Assembly: GCA_964017195.1 (NCBI GenBank)
Contig: OZ024889.1
Coordinates: 59,090,358 to 59,154,357 of the forward strand
Reading direction: 5' to 3'
Source of the DNA: Siderastrea radians
Taxonomy: Eukaryota; Cnidaria; Anthozoa; Scleractinia; Rhizangiidae
DNA length: 64,000 nucleotides
Shown here: positions 12,418 to 22,985 of the stretch, piece after piece
Layout of the letters: each line of letters begins with the position of its first letter
How positions within the stretch are numbered: the first letter of the stretch is position 1
The notes under the pieces: generated by a model
What the model saw: only the letters and a program-made list of their open reading frames with translations
Told to the model about the DNA's origin: nothing
Database searches by the model: none
Made by a program: the position numbers and the translations under genes

Positions 12418-13407
12418 AAGTATTGTATTGAAAATTGCAATAGAAAATTGAAAATTCGTTGCGAGATTTCGGATCGCCTAGGACATTCCTCGAGTTGACT
12501 TCGAACGTTAAACGATTTGGTGTAAAGTAGGGTGTAAATCATCATTCAATCTGACGGGTAAATTTGGAGACTTCATTCAAATTTTCAAAACACCGGACAA
12601 GCGTGACGTAGACTGAATGTATGACACTTTTACGGGAAAATATTCTATACTTCGACAACGCGTACCTCTAGATCTATTGCCGGGTCAATAGTTTATGGCC
12701 TTATTGAGCCCCCAAATTAGACCATTTCCGAATTGCCTTCAGCCCCACTATCAAAGCGAGGCTTGGTACACACCTTTTCACGTGAAAATAACGAGTCTTA
12801 TCATTATGTAAATGAAAGATCATTTTCATATGAATGGCCTTGCACCAGGCCTCGTTGCAAAGACAACTCAGAGATAGTCTGTTTTCTCCAAGCCAGTGAG
12901 ATTTACAGACACTCTCAGTCCAAGGCAAAAATTTAGACTCACAGTTTCTTGCAACATCAGCACTTTTAACTCCGAAACAATAAATTGACATGAAGCAACT
13001 GTGTTGACACATTTATTATATTTCTCACATTTGTAGAAAAAAAAAACATTAGAAAATTCTTGTTACCACGCTTTGTTACCAGAGCTTTATATTAAAAGAA
13101 ACTACATCACAATGGGCACACTAAACAGTACTCTTCTTTTAATGACAACCCACAGGGAGGTTGACGCCTCGACCCCAGCTAAATACGTGGTGTTATTACT
13201 GCTGTTTATTCTTTCCATTCCACACTGGTCTTGGAAGAATTTCCCTTAAAATGGAGAAGTTCTGTAACAAAAAACAAGAGAGATCTTTTACAATGTTTCC
13301 CCATGAAAATATTTAATGAGTCTTACATACAACAGTTATACAATGCCTCTCAGAAGATAGCATGGAGTAAAGTAGAATCCTGATGACTTAAACCGTCTGG
13401 GGAAACC

Positions 13408-13540
13408 GGTGTCGTAGCAGATTCCCCCCCCCCAGACTTGGACCCCCCCCAGTCCAAATCCGCCAGGGAAAATGTGGATATGGACCCCCATGGTCCACAT
13501 TTGCGGGGGGGGGGGTGAGGTCCAAATCCGCTGTGACACC
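13408..13540. mobile_element. MITE with GGTGTC ends and G/C runs (unit A)
   Basis: The left end GGTGTCGTAGCAGATT is mirrored by a right end whose reverse complement is GGTGTCACAGCGGATT. The interior is an imperfect palindrome with long C and G runs around GGTCCACAT. The counterpart is at 30287-30420. Confidence 0.75.
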
Positions 13541-13799
13541 GACACAAAACTGCTATATGTCAAATGTTTAAAGAACGTAATTTACTGTAACATCCTCTTA
13601 AAATAAGTGAATCAGGAAAAATGCTGTTGGTTCGAATTAGCGAGAAGTTTGAATTGATGGGGGTGCGGGTGACTAGTTTCTACCAAATGAAAGAGAAAAT
13701 ACTCGATCCTCTTTCCAATTTGGTTAAAGGAGCTACAGATGTATCAAATCTCTTCTGGACTCTTCCATGGTTGTCTAGAACTGTTTTATCCGTGGTTGT

Positions 13800-14851
13800 C
13801 TAAAGCTGCTTTACTGTTGAAACCAACAAACAAAAGTTCAAACATACCACAAGGGCCAGATAGAAGAGTCCAAGATATGTTGCAATGCCAACAGCAAGAA
13901 ACAAGTCGAAGATGGCTGGCTTCACTCTACAACAAGACAACATAACTGCAACATGTTATAATTCTTTTTTAATACCAGTAAAACTTAACGATACGATGTG
14001 ACAGGTTCGAAATTTAGTGTTATACTCATATCATAAATTTATATAGGTTTGTATTGCAATTTCACTTCAGAAACCTCCCTAAGATACAAATAGCGTACAG
14101 AATTGAACTGCCCCGCATGGAGAATTTTTAACCGAGCAAGAATGTTTTCTTGTTGCTCGCCAAAAGGAATGCAGTTTCTTCAGAGGCATGCACATGTCAA
14201 GTGATGTCAAGCGATAACACGCATTACTGAGGAAAAATGATATTGCGCATACAAATAAGTTTCTTTCCCAAAATCCAAAACATTGTTGCATCGGTATACA
14301 CCCATCAAAACAGCGGGCAGTCTTGGGAATAATTTGCTATAACAAAAGTGAAGCAAGTGAGTGACCAATAATGTAATGACATGCACTGTGTTCTTACCTA
14401 TAGGCAAACATAGTTGTGTCTGGTTTGTCATAAAACACAAATTCAGGATCCCTGAGAGAGAAGGCACATGTTGAAATGAGCCAGTTTTATGCAGTTTTAT
14501 GCAAAAAACCTTTCAACTTAAAGGTGATCATAAATCAAGTGGGAAAATTTGCCAAACAACGAAGACATCAATTCATAAACAACTGTTGCATGACTACCTG
14601 GTGGCTTGCTTGACTTGCTTGACTGAACGACTGACTACTTGACTGATTGACTGCCTGACTGACTGACTGACTGACTAATTGACCAACTGAACGACCGACT
14701 GGCTAATTGACTGAATGACTGCACGACTGACTGACCAACCGACCAACTGACTGACTGACTGACTGACTGAGTGAATGACTGACTGACCGACTAATTGACT
14801 GACTGACTGACCGACCGACTGACTGACTAACTGACTGACTGACTGACTGAC

Positions 14852-14906
<55 letters not shown>

Positions 14907-15423
14907 CACTAAGAACTCACCTTCTATCAGCTTTGGCTGCGAATCTCTTAACATCCTTTACAAATTTTGAGAAACTCTGAACAGAAACAAAAAATTTACT
15001 AGACAAAGTTAGTACATACAATTACCTCAAATACCGCTTTCTTAAAAACAGGCAAGTAGAAAGAAATACACAGTCACAAGTCACATACTGTAAAGACAAT
15101 GCTGTGAGTAGAATTCTTAAAAAAATCTCTTCTCAAAGACTTAACTTCTTTTCATATGTTGCCTTATTTTCATGAAATTAAGATTTCGCTGTATTCTTGG
15201 TTGAAAAAAGCCCCTACTTCTTGTGGCTCCAAAATGTTCACAAGTACTCAGCGAATGCATGGAAACACTGCCAGCTACAATTCCTTTTCAGTCCCATACT
15301 ATTTAATCTCTTTACCTGCTCTGGCCCAGAGAGAAATGGATGGTCCTTGTTAAACAGCCGAGCTGCCCGAGCTTGAGAGCCAAGGTAATCCATCCATGTT
15401 TCAACAAAATGTGAATCTCCAGC
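13800..15423 (-). pseudogene. Nicalin 3'-exon fragment (duplicated exons 13-16)
   Basis: These are orphan copies of the last four NCLN exons on the minus strand: exon 13 at 15316-15423, exon 14 at 14921-14976, exon 15 at 14398-14451 and exon 16 at 13800-13926. All four have the same lengths as the true exons and remain open, including the C-terminal membrane segment and stop. Exons 1-12 are missing because the duplication ends in intron 12. The acceptor of exon 13 is changed from AG to TG (TTTTTTGGCT against TTTTTAGGCT in the gene). Coding changes against the gene include K to E, Q to R and L to P in exon 13. With no promoter, start codon or working first acceptor, this should be non-functional, although exons 14-16 could be captured by another transcript. 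Confidence 0.9.
14604..14906. repeat. GACT/TTGA tetranucleotide repeat (unit A)
   Basis: A tract of degenerate CTGA repeats passes into pure (TTGA)n at about 14850-14906. It lies in the duplicated nicalin intron 14 and is shared with 31512-31810. Open frames across it encode only SINQ/SVSQ-type repeats and are not genes. Confidence 0.9.
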
Positions 15424-15517
15424 CAAAAAATAAAAAAGAAATAAAAAAGAGAGGGGTGAGCAAAGGATATAATATTCTGATAATATAAAATCGGTGTGTC
15501 TCTAACCTCTTGCCTTC

Positions 15518-15589
15518 TTAAGGACGGTGACTCCTAATACAGATGTATTTAAATTGCGAAGGTTACGACTATGGAGAAAAAGTAGATCT
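15518..15589. mobile_element. Truncated MITE at the unit A breakpoint
   Basis: It starts TTAAGGACGGTGACTCC, the left terminus of the complete MITE at 33810-34213. It stops after about 72 bp at GTAGATCT, exactly where similarity between units A and B ends. The rest of the MITE and its right TIR are absent. Confidence 0.85.
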
Positions 15590-16035
15590 AGGGTCGTTTC
15601 TTTCTTCTGTCTTTTACATTTACCACTAACCCACTGCCTTTGTTACTTGTATGAGGTTGATGTTCTTTTGTCGGAGCATATTGGATAAGACAGCTGTGTT
15701 AGACAAGACATGTCTTGTGGTGCAAAGAGCAATAATGGAATCAAACTGCTTGATAGACACTGAACTAACATTGCGTGCGACCACAGCCAACAAGTTGCGC
15801 TATAAATGGATTCTTGGACTGAAAGAGAGAACACAACACGGCCAGGCGCATTCTTCCGCAACAGTGATGAAGAAACTGTCTGTACCGAAATTGCACAACT
15901 TAACATCATCACTTCATCTATATGAATGTTCCATTTCTCCTGTATTATAAACCGTTAAATTAAGAAAAATAAAATTAACGACAGAAAATTCTGGTACGCA
16001 TTGCGTATTTCGCGTAAAGGCAGGAACGCCCCTGT
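15590..16035. other. Spacer between duplication units
   Basis: About 446 bp with no similarity noticed to either unit border. Open frames on both strands (about 90-100 codons, 15643-15950) overlap each other and show no recognisable domain. It may be filler DNA gained when the duplication formed, or the remains of a third sequence. No gene is called. Confidence 0.5.
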
Positions 16036-17054
16036 TGGCCAATACGTAATAACCACTTCAGCCCGACAAAGGAAGCAGATTCAGTTCTCATTTGGAAAAA
16101 GCTCAAGAAGACCCCAAATGTTGCATTTGGAAGCCCATGATCTACTGTCTACCGATTGATGCCGTGATTTATTACGTAAGCCCTCCAACTGTATCTTTTG
16201 TTGTTTGTTGTCTTACCTAGGGTTTCTTAATAATTAGACTTAAAGATCAATGTTTCACTCTCCAGTAGCTTCTAATGGTTACTTTGTCATAAGCGTTCAT
16301 GCACAGGTTGTAATGGTAAAACGAACCGACTCTTCGCTACACGTTTTCGAGAACAAGCATGAACAAGCATGTTCACCATGTTTCAATATTTAGCTTCTCA
16401 GTGAAATTTGCCGGTCAAGCTCGGAAGTCTTTTGCGTTTCGGAATTCTGCTTTCGGCTCGTTTCCAAGGCAAAAACATCATAGAAGCATTACATATTGGT
16501 TGAGAGCAATCTTCACTCGAAAAACAAATCAACTCTCTTAACTTGTTTTATTTCACAAGTTTTCTTAGTATTTCGTGCTGTGATTATTGTAAGTATTTCA
16601 ATTATTGTATTGTAATCATTGTATTTTTTTTCATTAGCATTTCCCTATGTTCTGTGGGTGTACCATTGTTACTTTTGCTAATTAATATTCTAAAATAGTG
16701 TAGTTTTTACTCTTACATCACACCTATTAATGACTTCGCATTTGTACAAATGACAATGGCTGTAGTACATCCGAAACATGTTTTAGAAAATTAGAACTGA
16801 ATTTATTGTTCTGAAGATGATTTTCAGAGAGTTGAAATGACTCCTGAATTAACTCCTGGCGTTGGATTTACTTTGTTTCAGAGTAATTGTAGCTCCAAAA
16901 AGGAGTCAAACTAAACGTAATTAACTCTCCTGTTGAGGTAACTCCCTGAAGAAAGAGAATAAGTCCATTTATGTAGGGACTGGATTTATTTCAACCTCTG
17001 ATTTGGCCGGTTAGATTCAGGAGTTAAATAATCCCAAACATCCCAAGTAATTGA

Positions 17055-18416
17055 TTACGTTGAACTTAATTTTTTAAATCCAGTTTTGGATTTGCGGGGC
17101 CGGGGTGCAGTTTTGTGATAACAAATCTTAACAGAAACATTGTTGTCCACTTTTTCAAACTTGATCTTCATCCATTCTTCAAAATTTCCACCTCCAACTA
17201 AAAAGAGTTTCTTTCCTGCAGTCAGAATCATCATCTCTACAATGGCAGCAGAGCCTCCATCAGAAATATTCATGACATCGGGGTCAAATGTTTCTGGGTT
17301 GTCAAGAATTTTATTGAGCATGTCTTGCAACTGCTTGCTGTTTTCTTTAGCTGTTTCAACTCCATAACTTTTAGATCCAAATTTTGTGAAGTCAGTGGCA
17401 AGAAATATTTTCTTAACACCGATTTTGTCCTTCGTCTCCTGAATCTTAGCTCCTAATTGCCGCAGACATTGAAACAAGTAGCTGGCATTTGCATTGTTGA
17501 CTTTTAATATCCATTCAGAGCGAAAATGAACAGATATAAAGTCGTTTCCAAGTCTTGCGGATACAAATTCTTTCGCTATTTGTAAAAGATCGCGATTAAT
17601 TGGAACGTCGTCAATAATGCTGAACGGTGAAAGAATAGCGGATGGAAGAAAAAAATGAGTACGCCCATATCCAATTCCCCTCCATTCTGCGATACCAACG
17701 CAAGGCGAATCGCGTAGAACTTCACTTGCCAACCTTTCAAACGACGTCAAGACTTCAGGATCGATGCAAATTGTCTGTCTAATTTCAATTCTTTGAGTTG
17801 CTTTTATATGGTGATCGGAGCATGACGACCAACCCTTTTTGTTTAAAACTTTTCTTTGAGAGTCAGATATCCTGGGAATTGCAACATTTGGATCTGAGTA
17901 CATGAATGTTAACAGTAGATCTAATCTTTGTTGGCAGTGTTTTTGAAAGTGTTCCCAGCTCACTAACAATCCATAGCCGTAGAAATCGAGTTTGCGGTTC
18001 AGCTCTTTCAAGTCAAAGTATCGAGACAGTGTTTCTGTGTTGTGAGAGAGCTTTGAACCGTAAAACTTGGAATCTTTGACAAATGGAACGACAACATTCC
18101 GATGTCCATATGTCGCAACTGCAGTTAGCGCAAGAAGACTTCTTGTTGCCCTGGTCAACTGATCACCAAATGAAAAAGCAAGAAAAAATTTCCCTCGTTC
18201 GTCTGAACTCTTTGGTGGTCTCTCGGGTGGTGCTTTGTTTATGCTGCCCTTTTCTGTAGCTATCTTTCCTGTGGGCTCAAACACGTTATGATCAGCAATG
18301 GACTCTGTTCCTGTAAAACATACAAACCTCACATAGCCTATATATAAAAGCACGGCTGCGACCGCGGAGATGGAAGTTAGCCTTCTGAAAAGTGCTCTTG
18401 GAAGGCGCACATGCAT
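17055..18416 (-). CDS. O-fucosyltransferase-like type II membrane protein
   Basis: A single uninterrupted frame of 453 residues from ATG at 18416. It has a short basic N-terminus, one hydrophobic anchor (about residues 13-31), a Pro/Glu-rich stem (about 45-75) and a luminal domain that resembles fucosyltransferases of the GDP-fucose O-fucosyltransferase kind. Seen in the sequence: FSFGDQL (81-87), HFRSE (297-301, like the HxRxx region that contacts GDP-fucose in that superfamily), IFLATD (337-342), and SDGGSAAIVEMMIL then GGGNFEEW near the C-terminus, like the usual 'D...A.VE..IL...F.G...S.F' block. By family knowledge it would transfer fucose from GDP-fucose in the Golgi or ER. The substrate is unknown and the assignment is by motif only. 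No intron is needed. A paralogous pseudogene lies at 4030-5336. A TTTATT (AATAAA on the minus strand) at 16802-16807 could be its poly(A) signal. Confidence 0.72.
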   Translation of the reverse strand: MHVRLPRALFRRLTSISAVAAVLLYIGYVRFVCFTGTESIADHNVFEPTGKIATEKGSINKAPPERPPKSSDERGKFFLAFSFGDQLTRATRSLLALTAVATYGHRNVVVPFVKDSKFYGSKLSHNTETLSRYFDLKELNRKLDFYGYGLLVSWEHFQKHCQQRLDLLLTFMYSDPNVAIPRISDSQRKVLNKKGWSSCSDHHIKATQRIEIRQTICIDPEVLTSFERLASEVLRDSPCVGIAEWRGIGYGRTHFFLPSAILSPFSIIDDVPINRDLLQIAKEFVSARLGNDFISVHFRSEWILKVNNANASYLFQCLRQLGAKIQETKDKIGVKKIFLATDFTKFGSKSYGVETAKENSKQLQDMLNKILDNPETFDPDVMNISDGGSAAIVEMMILTAGKKLFLVGGGNFEEWMKIKFEKVDNNVSVKICYHKTAPRPRKSKTGFKKLSST

Positions 18417-20012
18417 GTCTTTTCACTTGTGGTGGCCGTCGAACAAATGAATTTTCCTTCGTTTGAGGACGTAGCAAGCATGTGATATGCTTCTTTGTAT
18501 TCTCTGTTAAGAATTGCTTTTACACCTTATAATTACCAGCTATTGTTCGTTCGCTTTATCAGTATATAAGGGGTGCATTTGTACTGTAATATTCATTCCA
18601 GGTTTCGGGTTTTCATTAAGCACCTACGATACGCTAAACTTTTTATTATATTTGTATTTTACTAAGTTTTTGTTTTTCTGTTTTTTCTCCTTATCTGTTT
18701 GTATAAGACCATCGAGCACCTCGTCCATCCGACTTACGCTTCACATGTGGTCACAGGGGACACTGGAGCTCACAATGTAGGACCGTTTTCAAGCAACCTG
18801 GATCAGCTTTTGGCCGGAAAGTTTTCACTGACAGTTAGCCCGACAAATCCAGTTCAGGACTTGGCGGAAGATAATGGTGACGTTAAAGATTGTTCTGATG
18901 AAAACCAATTGATTAAGGTACAGCTTTTTTACTTTAATAACGGAGAAGCGGCCTATTGCAGTTCTTCCACTCATTCTGTTCGCGGTCATCTAAAGGCACT
19001 TATTTCGTTCTGGCGACGTTTGCAAGCCTCTGATTTTATATTGTCGATTATTCACGATGGCTATAAGGTCCCTTTTTTGTCTACGCCATTGCGGCTGCTC
19101 CTGATTGGGATACGGAATTTGACCTAGACTGTTTTTTCTCACAGCAAAAATTGTATATTCCGATGCCAGTAGTTGTGCTTGTGGAGCGCTTATCCAAGGT
19201 AGTGTGCAGTTTATAAGTCATACTATGTTCACTGATCAAGAAAGATCGCTTAGTTTCGACCCATCGCGAGCTCATTGCTATTTACTACAGCTTACAAGCC
19301 TCTGAGGACAAACTTGTTGACGCTTGCGTCAAATGGTTTACTGACAATCAAGCTACCGCCAGAATTGTAGATGTTGGTAGAATGAAACTTCAATTGCACC
19401 ACTTGGCTTGCAAGATTTTTTCATACTGTTTTCAGCATAATATAGACTTGCATGTTCAGTGGATCCCAAGAGAGCTGAGCACTCAAGCCGATTTCGTTAG
19501 TAAAATCAGGGATTGCGATGATTGGCAACTTACCTCCCAGTGTTTTCATATCTTGGAGTGCACGTGGGGTCCTCATTCATTGGATTGTTTTGCCTCGTAT
19601 TACAACGCAAAATCGCGGCGTTTTTCTCTCGTTTTTGGAATCCTGGCATAGCTGGAGTTGATGCCTTTTTTCAGTCATGGGAAGGGGAGAATTGTCTGGT
19701 AGTTTCACCTGTTAGTATTATTACTAGGGTCCTTAGCTACATTAGATTGCAAAATGTTGCTGTCACTTTGGTGGTCCCTGCATGGCCCTCCGCTAGCTTC
19801 TGGCCGTTACTATGGCAACGTTATTCTTCGATGATAAAGAATATCGCTATTTTTAAGGGTAATTACTCTTGTTGTCACGGAAGGGCACTAAGATCATTAA
19901 TTGGTTCCAACAACTGGAACGGTTACATTATCGCTGTTAGATAAGTGTCGGTTAAGTCTTAGAGTTTCTGATTCTTTGTTGATCGTATATATCGTATATA
20001 TCGTATATTGTC

Positions 20013-20315
20013 TGCTATGTGGATGCAGAAGGCACAATGAACGGCACCTGTTAAGTACGGTTGTCGATGGAAAAACAGTTATGTTTTTCTCTTGACGGTT
20101 ATGTTAGTTTGGAGAACACAATGAAATGCACTTGTAGTGCTATTGCCGATTGGCAATCAAGAAGATTATTTTGACTGTTATGTTAGTGCCGAGGGCACAA
20201 TGAAATGCACCTGTAGTGCTATTGCCGATTGGCAATCAAGAAGATGATTTTGATTGTTATGCTAGTGACGAGGGCACAACGAATTGCATTTGTAGTACTG
20301 TTGCCGATTGGCAGA
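20013..20315. repeat. Tandem repeat, about 79-bp period
   Basis: Roughly three and a half copies of a unit containing GAGGGCACAATGAAATGCAC, GTAGTGCTATTGCCGATTGG and CAATCAAGAAGAT. The first copy is the most diverged. It lies between the pol-like and YR-like parts of the DIRS relic. A shorter repeat (AACGTCATGSTAGCCCACAT, period about 36 bp) follows at about 20410-20480. Confidence 0.8.
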
Positions 20316-21330
20316 CAATTTGCTTGACAATCATTCTGATTATACCAGTGCTCGCGCACGTTTAGTTTGATTATGCATAATTTATATATATAAATATAGC
20401 CGATGGGCTGACCGTATTGGGCCAGAACGTCATGGTAGCCCACATATAGGGCAAGAACGTCATGCTAGCCCACATATAAGGCACTAATGTGAAGGTAAGT
20501 GAGTACAAGTGAAGGGAAGTGTGTGTTAGTCGAGGTAGTAGGTTAATCAATTGGTGTATATATTGTCTGTTTGTGTGGGTAAGTCAAGCACAAGGGACAT
20601 AGCAGGTGACGGTTTTCTTTTTTGTTTAGCATTTTTTATTTGGTTATTATTCATTTCTTCTGCAGGTTTTGCTTCAGACACCTGCGTCAGGATCACAATC
20701 TGTTGCTTCACTGAAAACCATTGTCAAACACTGTTTACACTCTAGAGCTAAAGGAACCGTGTCTAAATACATAAGGGAAATTAATTTGTTTTTTCGCTGT
20801 CAGAAGGCTGTTGGGCTGCCTTGCTCCTTGCCTGCTAACGTCACCCATTTAGCCTTGTATTTATCGCATTTACTAGATAAGAAGAAGGCATCTGCTGTTA
20901 GTATGGCTCATGCTGCCCTTAATGGGTCCATAGTATTTTACCCTTCCCTAGTAACCCTTTAGATATTGGACTTTGCAAGAATTTAGTTGAAGTGGAAAAA
21001 CGATCAAGACTTGAACCTACAAAAAAAGAAGGAACCGGTTTCGTTAGAATTAATTAGGTCTATCGGGCAATAAGTAGGCTCATGATACTGTTACTCTTAA
21101 AGATTTGAGGTTTGCTGCTATGTGTGTTCTTTCTTTCGTAGGTTTTTTCCGTGCAAATGAGCTTCTCGACATCCGGCTCTGCAATATCACAGCGTTTTCG
21201 GACTACATTACCATTAGACGTCCGGAGAGCAAGACATATGTTTACAGAGAAGGCCAAGATGCGTTTATACATAAGTCCGGGAATTTTACGTGCCCCCTAT
21301 CGGTTGTTGTTAAGATATTTAGATAGTAAT

Positions 21331-21825
21331 AAATGTATGGAAAGAAGATCCTCGCAGTTATTAACGCAACTTATGCAGTTGCGAAAAGAAAGCCTGAAAA
21401 AATCAGGCTTGCCGGGATTCGAACCCTGACCTCTGCGATACCGGTGCAGCGCTAGCTCTAACCAATTGAGCTATCAAGCCAACTGGGAGCTGGTCATCAA
21501 ATTGGTTCGTAATATACCCGGGAAAGATGAAGATGAAATTATGAATATATGAAATTCATATATTTGAACTGCGGAATGAAGAAATAAATGTATGTAAAGA
21601 AGATCCTCGCAGTTATTAACGCAACTTATGCAGTTGCGAAAAGAAAGCCTGAAAATATATGAAGTTCAAATATATGAATTTCATATATTCATAATTTCAT
21701 CTTCATCTTTCCCGGGTATATTACGAACCAATTTGATTACCAGCTCCCAGTTGGCTTGATAGCTCAATTGGTTAGAGCGCTGCACCGGTAACGCAGAGGT
21801 CAGGGTTCGAATCCCGGCAACCCCC
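21331..21825. mobile_element. Pair of tRNA-derived SINEs in inverted orientation
   Basis: A minus-strand copy (21331-21575) and a plus-strand copy (about 21655-21825) face each other. Each has a tRNA-like head starting GGCTTGATAGCTCAATTGG with a B box GGTTCGAATCC. The anticodon loop reads CCGGTAA, so GGT (Thr-like) by eye. A shared AT-rich 5' leader contains TTCATATATTCATAATTTC. A second tail fragment (21585-21654) repeats 21331-21405 in direct orientation. Because heads, leaders and tails are repeated together, these are SINEs and not tRNA genes. They interrupt the YR frame of the DIRS relic. Confidence 0.75.
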
Positions 21826-22435
21826 TCCCCCGGGACAAGATCGCTTCAAACAATTCCCCACCCCCGGGCCCGAAGGGCTGGACTTGTCCCCGGGGTTGCC
21901 CGGGGGGGGTGGTAACACGTAAAATTGAACCATGCATTAGGCTATGATCAACGACTTTTTGCTTTGCATAGCTTTAGGTCTGGTGGCACTACTTCCATTG
22001 TAACCAGTTTAAAGAATTGCCCTTCTAGAGAACGCTTATTGAAACTACATGGTCGCTGGAAGTCCGATCTCCCCAAGGACATGTCTGTAAAAGAACAGGT
22101 TGTAGAGAGGCTGGATGTTGCCCAGAGCACTGGACTTTAGTTTTTTTACTTGCAATATTGTGCTTTCAATTATCTACTGTATTTATGTAAGAGATTCTTT
22201 GGAATAAACGTTTCTTGTAAGTGCTTGTTTTACCCGAAACAAGCTACCCAACCCGCACTCGCTCTTGTTGTCTTTTGCCTCTGTTTTTTCTTGCGGCGTC
22301 CGAATTAGAAGCAAAAGAATTTTCATTCGGACGAACTTGGTGAGGGAGAATGAAATTATTTTTCTTTGTCAGCTTTGTTTTGTCTTTGGCTTCACAGACC
22401 AATAATCCAGCCGACTGGAGTAATTTTGAGAAGTA

Positions 22436-22985
22436 AACAATGCGATAAAAATGCAAAAAGGTCCTGTTATTACAAAACTTTTAGAACGTGTGATGGAAAT
22501 TCCCGAAAGGCTTGGCTGATTATTGATGAGGTGACACGTCGCAAATCTAACAAAACACAATAAATGAATTGTGAATTCAATGGAACAAAAACTAGTATTT
22601 CGACTGAAATTGCTGAGACTTTTAACAATTTTTTTTGCTGAAATCGGTCCTGAGCTGTCTAAAGAAATAATGGATGTTGACACTTGCTTTGAAGAGTTTG
22701 TCAGTCGAGGGAGTCGAACCAACAATCGTTTTCGTTTTCGGCGTGTGAGTCAATGACTCTCAATCGCAAGTCTTGTCGCATTTAACTAAACCTGCTATAT
22801 GCAAGAGAAAGGCTACGGGACTACATTCTGTTTCAGCTAGACTTCTAAGAGAATGTCCAGATCTGATCTCTGAATCACTAACTCGAATATTTAACCAATC
22901 GATTGCAACTAGTATCGGCCAGTCTCAATTACTCGTTATGGCTAAGGTTTTTGAACGTATTGTTTATGATCAGTTGCTTAATTAA
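22436..22985 (+). pseudogene. Relic of a LINE-type reverse transcriptase (unit B)
   Basis: Counterpart of 5440-6160. Broken frames contain FFAEIGPELSKEIMD, TGLHSVSARLLRECPDLI and VMAKVFERIVYDQL. These are typical of the N-terminal RT region of non-LTR elements ('GLDGISARLLK', 'SKVFERIVYDQL'). The part between RIFNQSIATS and the KVFER motif is deleted and there are no catalytic motifs. It is old, since it is shared by both units. Confidence 0.65.

Larger units (their letters stand above)
3038..15589. repeat. Segmental duplication, unit A (decayed copy)
   Basis: Long collinear similarity runs between this segment and 16036-33878 in the same orientation. It covers a fucosyltransferase-like gene, a LINE relic, a GPCR gene with its intronic SINE, three MITE families, a perfect hairpin and the last four nicalin exons with their introns. 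Similarity starts near 3038 and stops at 15589, inside a truncated MITE. Genes in this unit are disrupted. Unit-specific insertions are a (AAT)n-bearing block at 5901-6093 and a MITE at 6174-6299. Confidence 0.92.
18470..22240 (+). mobile_element. DIRS-like YR retrotransposon relic
   Basis: Present in unit B only. Plus-strand frames in order: the end of a gag/pol N-region (18699-19105) with FWRRLQASDF and HDGYKVPFLS; RNase H (about 19138-19500) starting YSDAS; the conserved block WGPHSLDCFASYYNAK (about 19569-19615), continuing after a frameshift as GVDAFFQSW and VPAWPSASFWPLL; then YR pieces at 20669-20962, 21105-21326 and 21925-22140. The RT palm, including YxDD, is missing: the frame passes from the RT N-terminus straight to RNase H, which indicates an internal deletion. 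The last YR part has HSFRSGGTT and HGRWKSD, but a Ser stands where the nucleophilic Tyr is expected (KDMSVKEQ). SINE-like repeats split the YR. Clearly dead. The ends are approximate, judged by loss of similarity to unit A. Confidence 0.78.

Noticed and set aside
14703..14954. Open frame encoding SINQ/SVSQ repeats (and the matching place in unit B)
   Set aside because: It is a translation of the GACT/TTGA microsatellite in an intron.
3038..15589. Units A and B as two separate functional gene sets
   Set aside because: All unit A genes carry lesions. The GPCR could be rescued only if the extra A is a sequencing error.
15643..15950. Two overlapping frames of 90-100 codons in the spacer
   Set aside because: They lie on opposite strands over the same DNA, with no recognisable motif and no splice or start context.
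20013..20315. CRISPR-like array
   Set aside because: The repeats are contiguous 79-bp tandem units without unique spacers, in eukaryotic DNA.
21753..21825. tRNA-Thr gene
   Set aside because: It occurs twice in inverted orientation with shared leader and tail sequence, as expected for a SINE.
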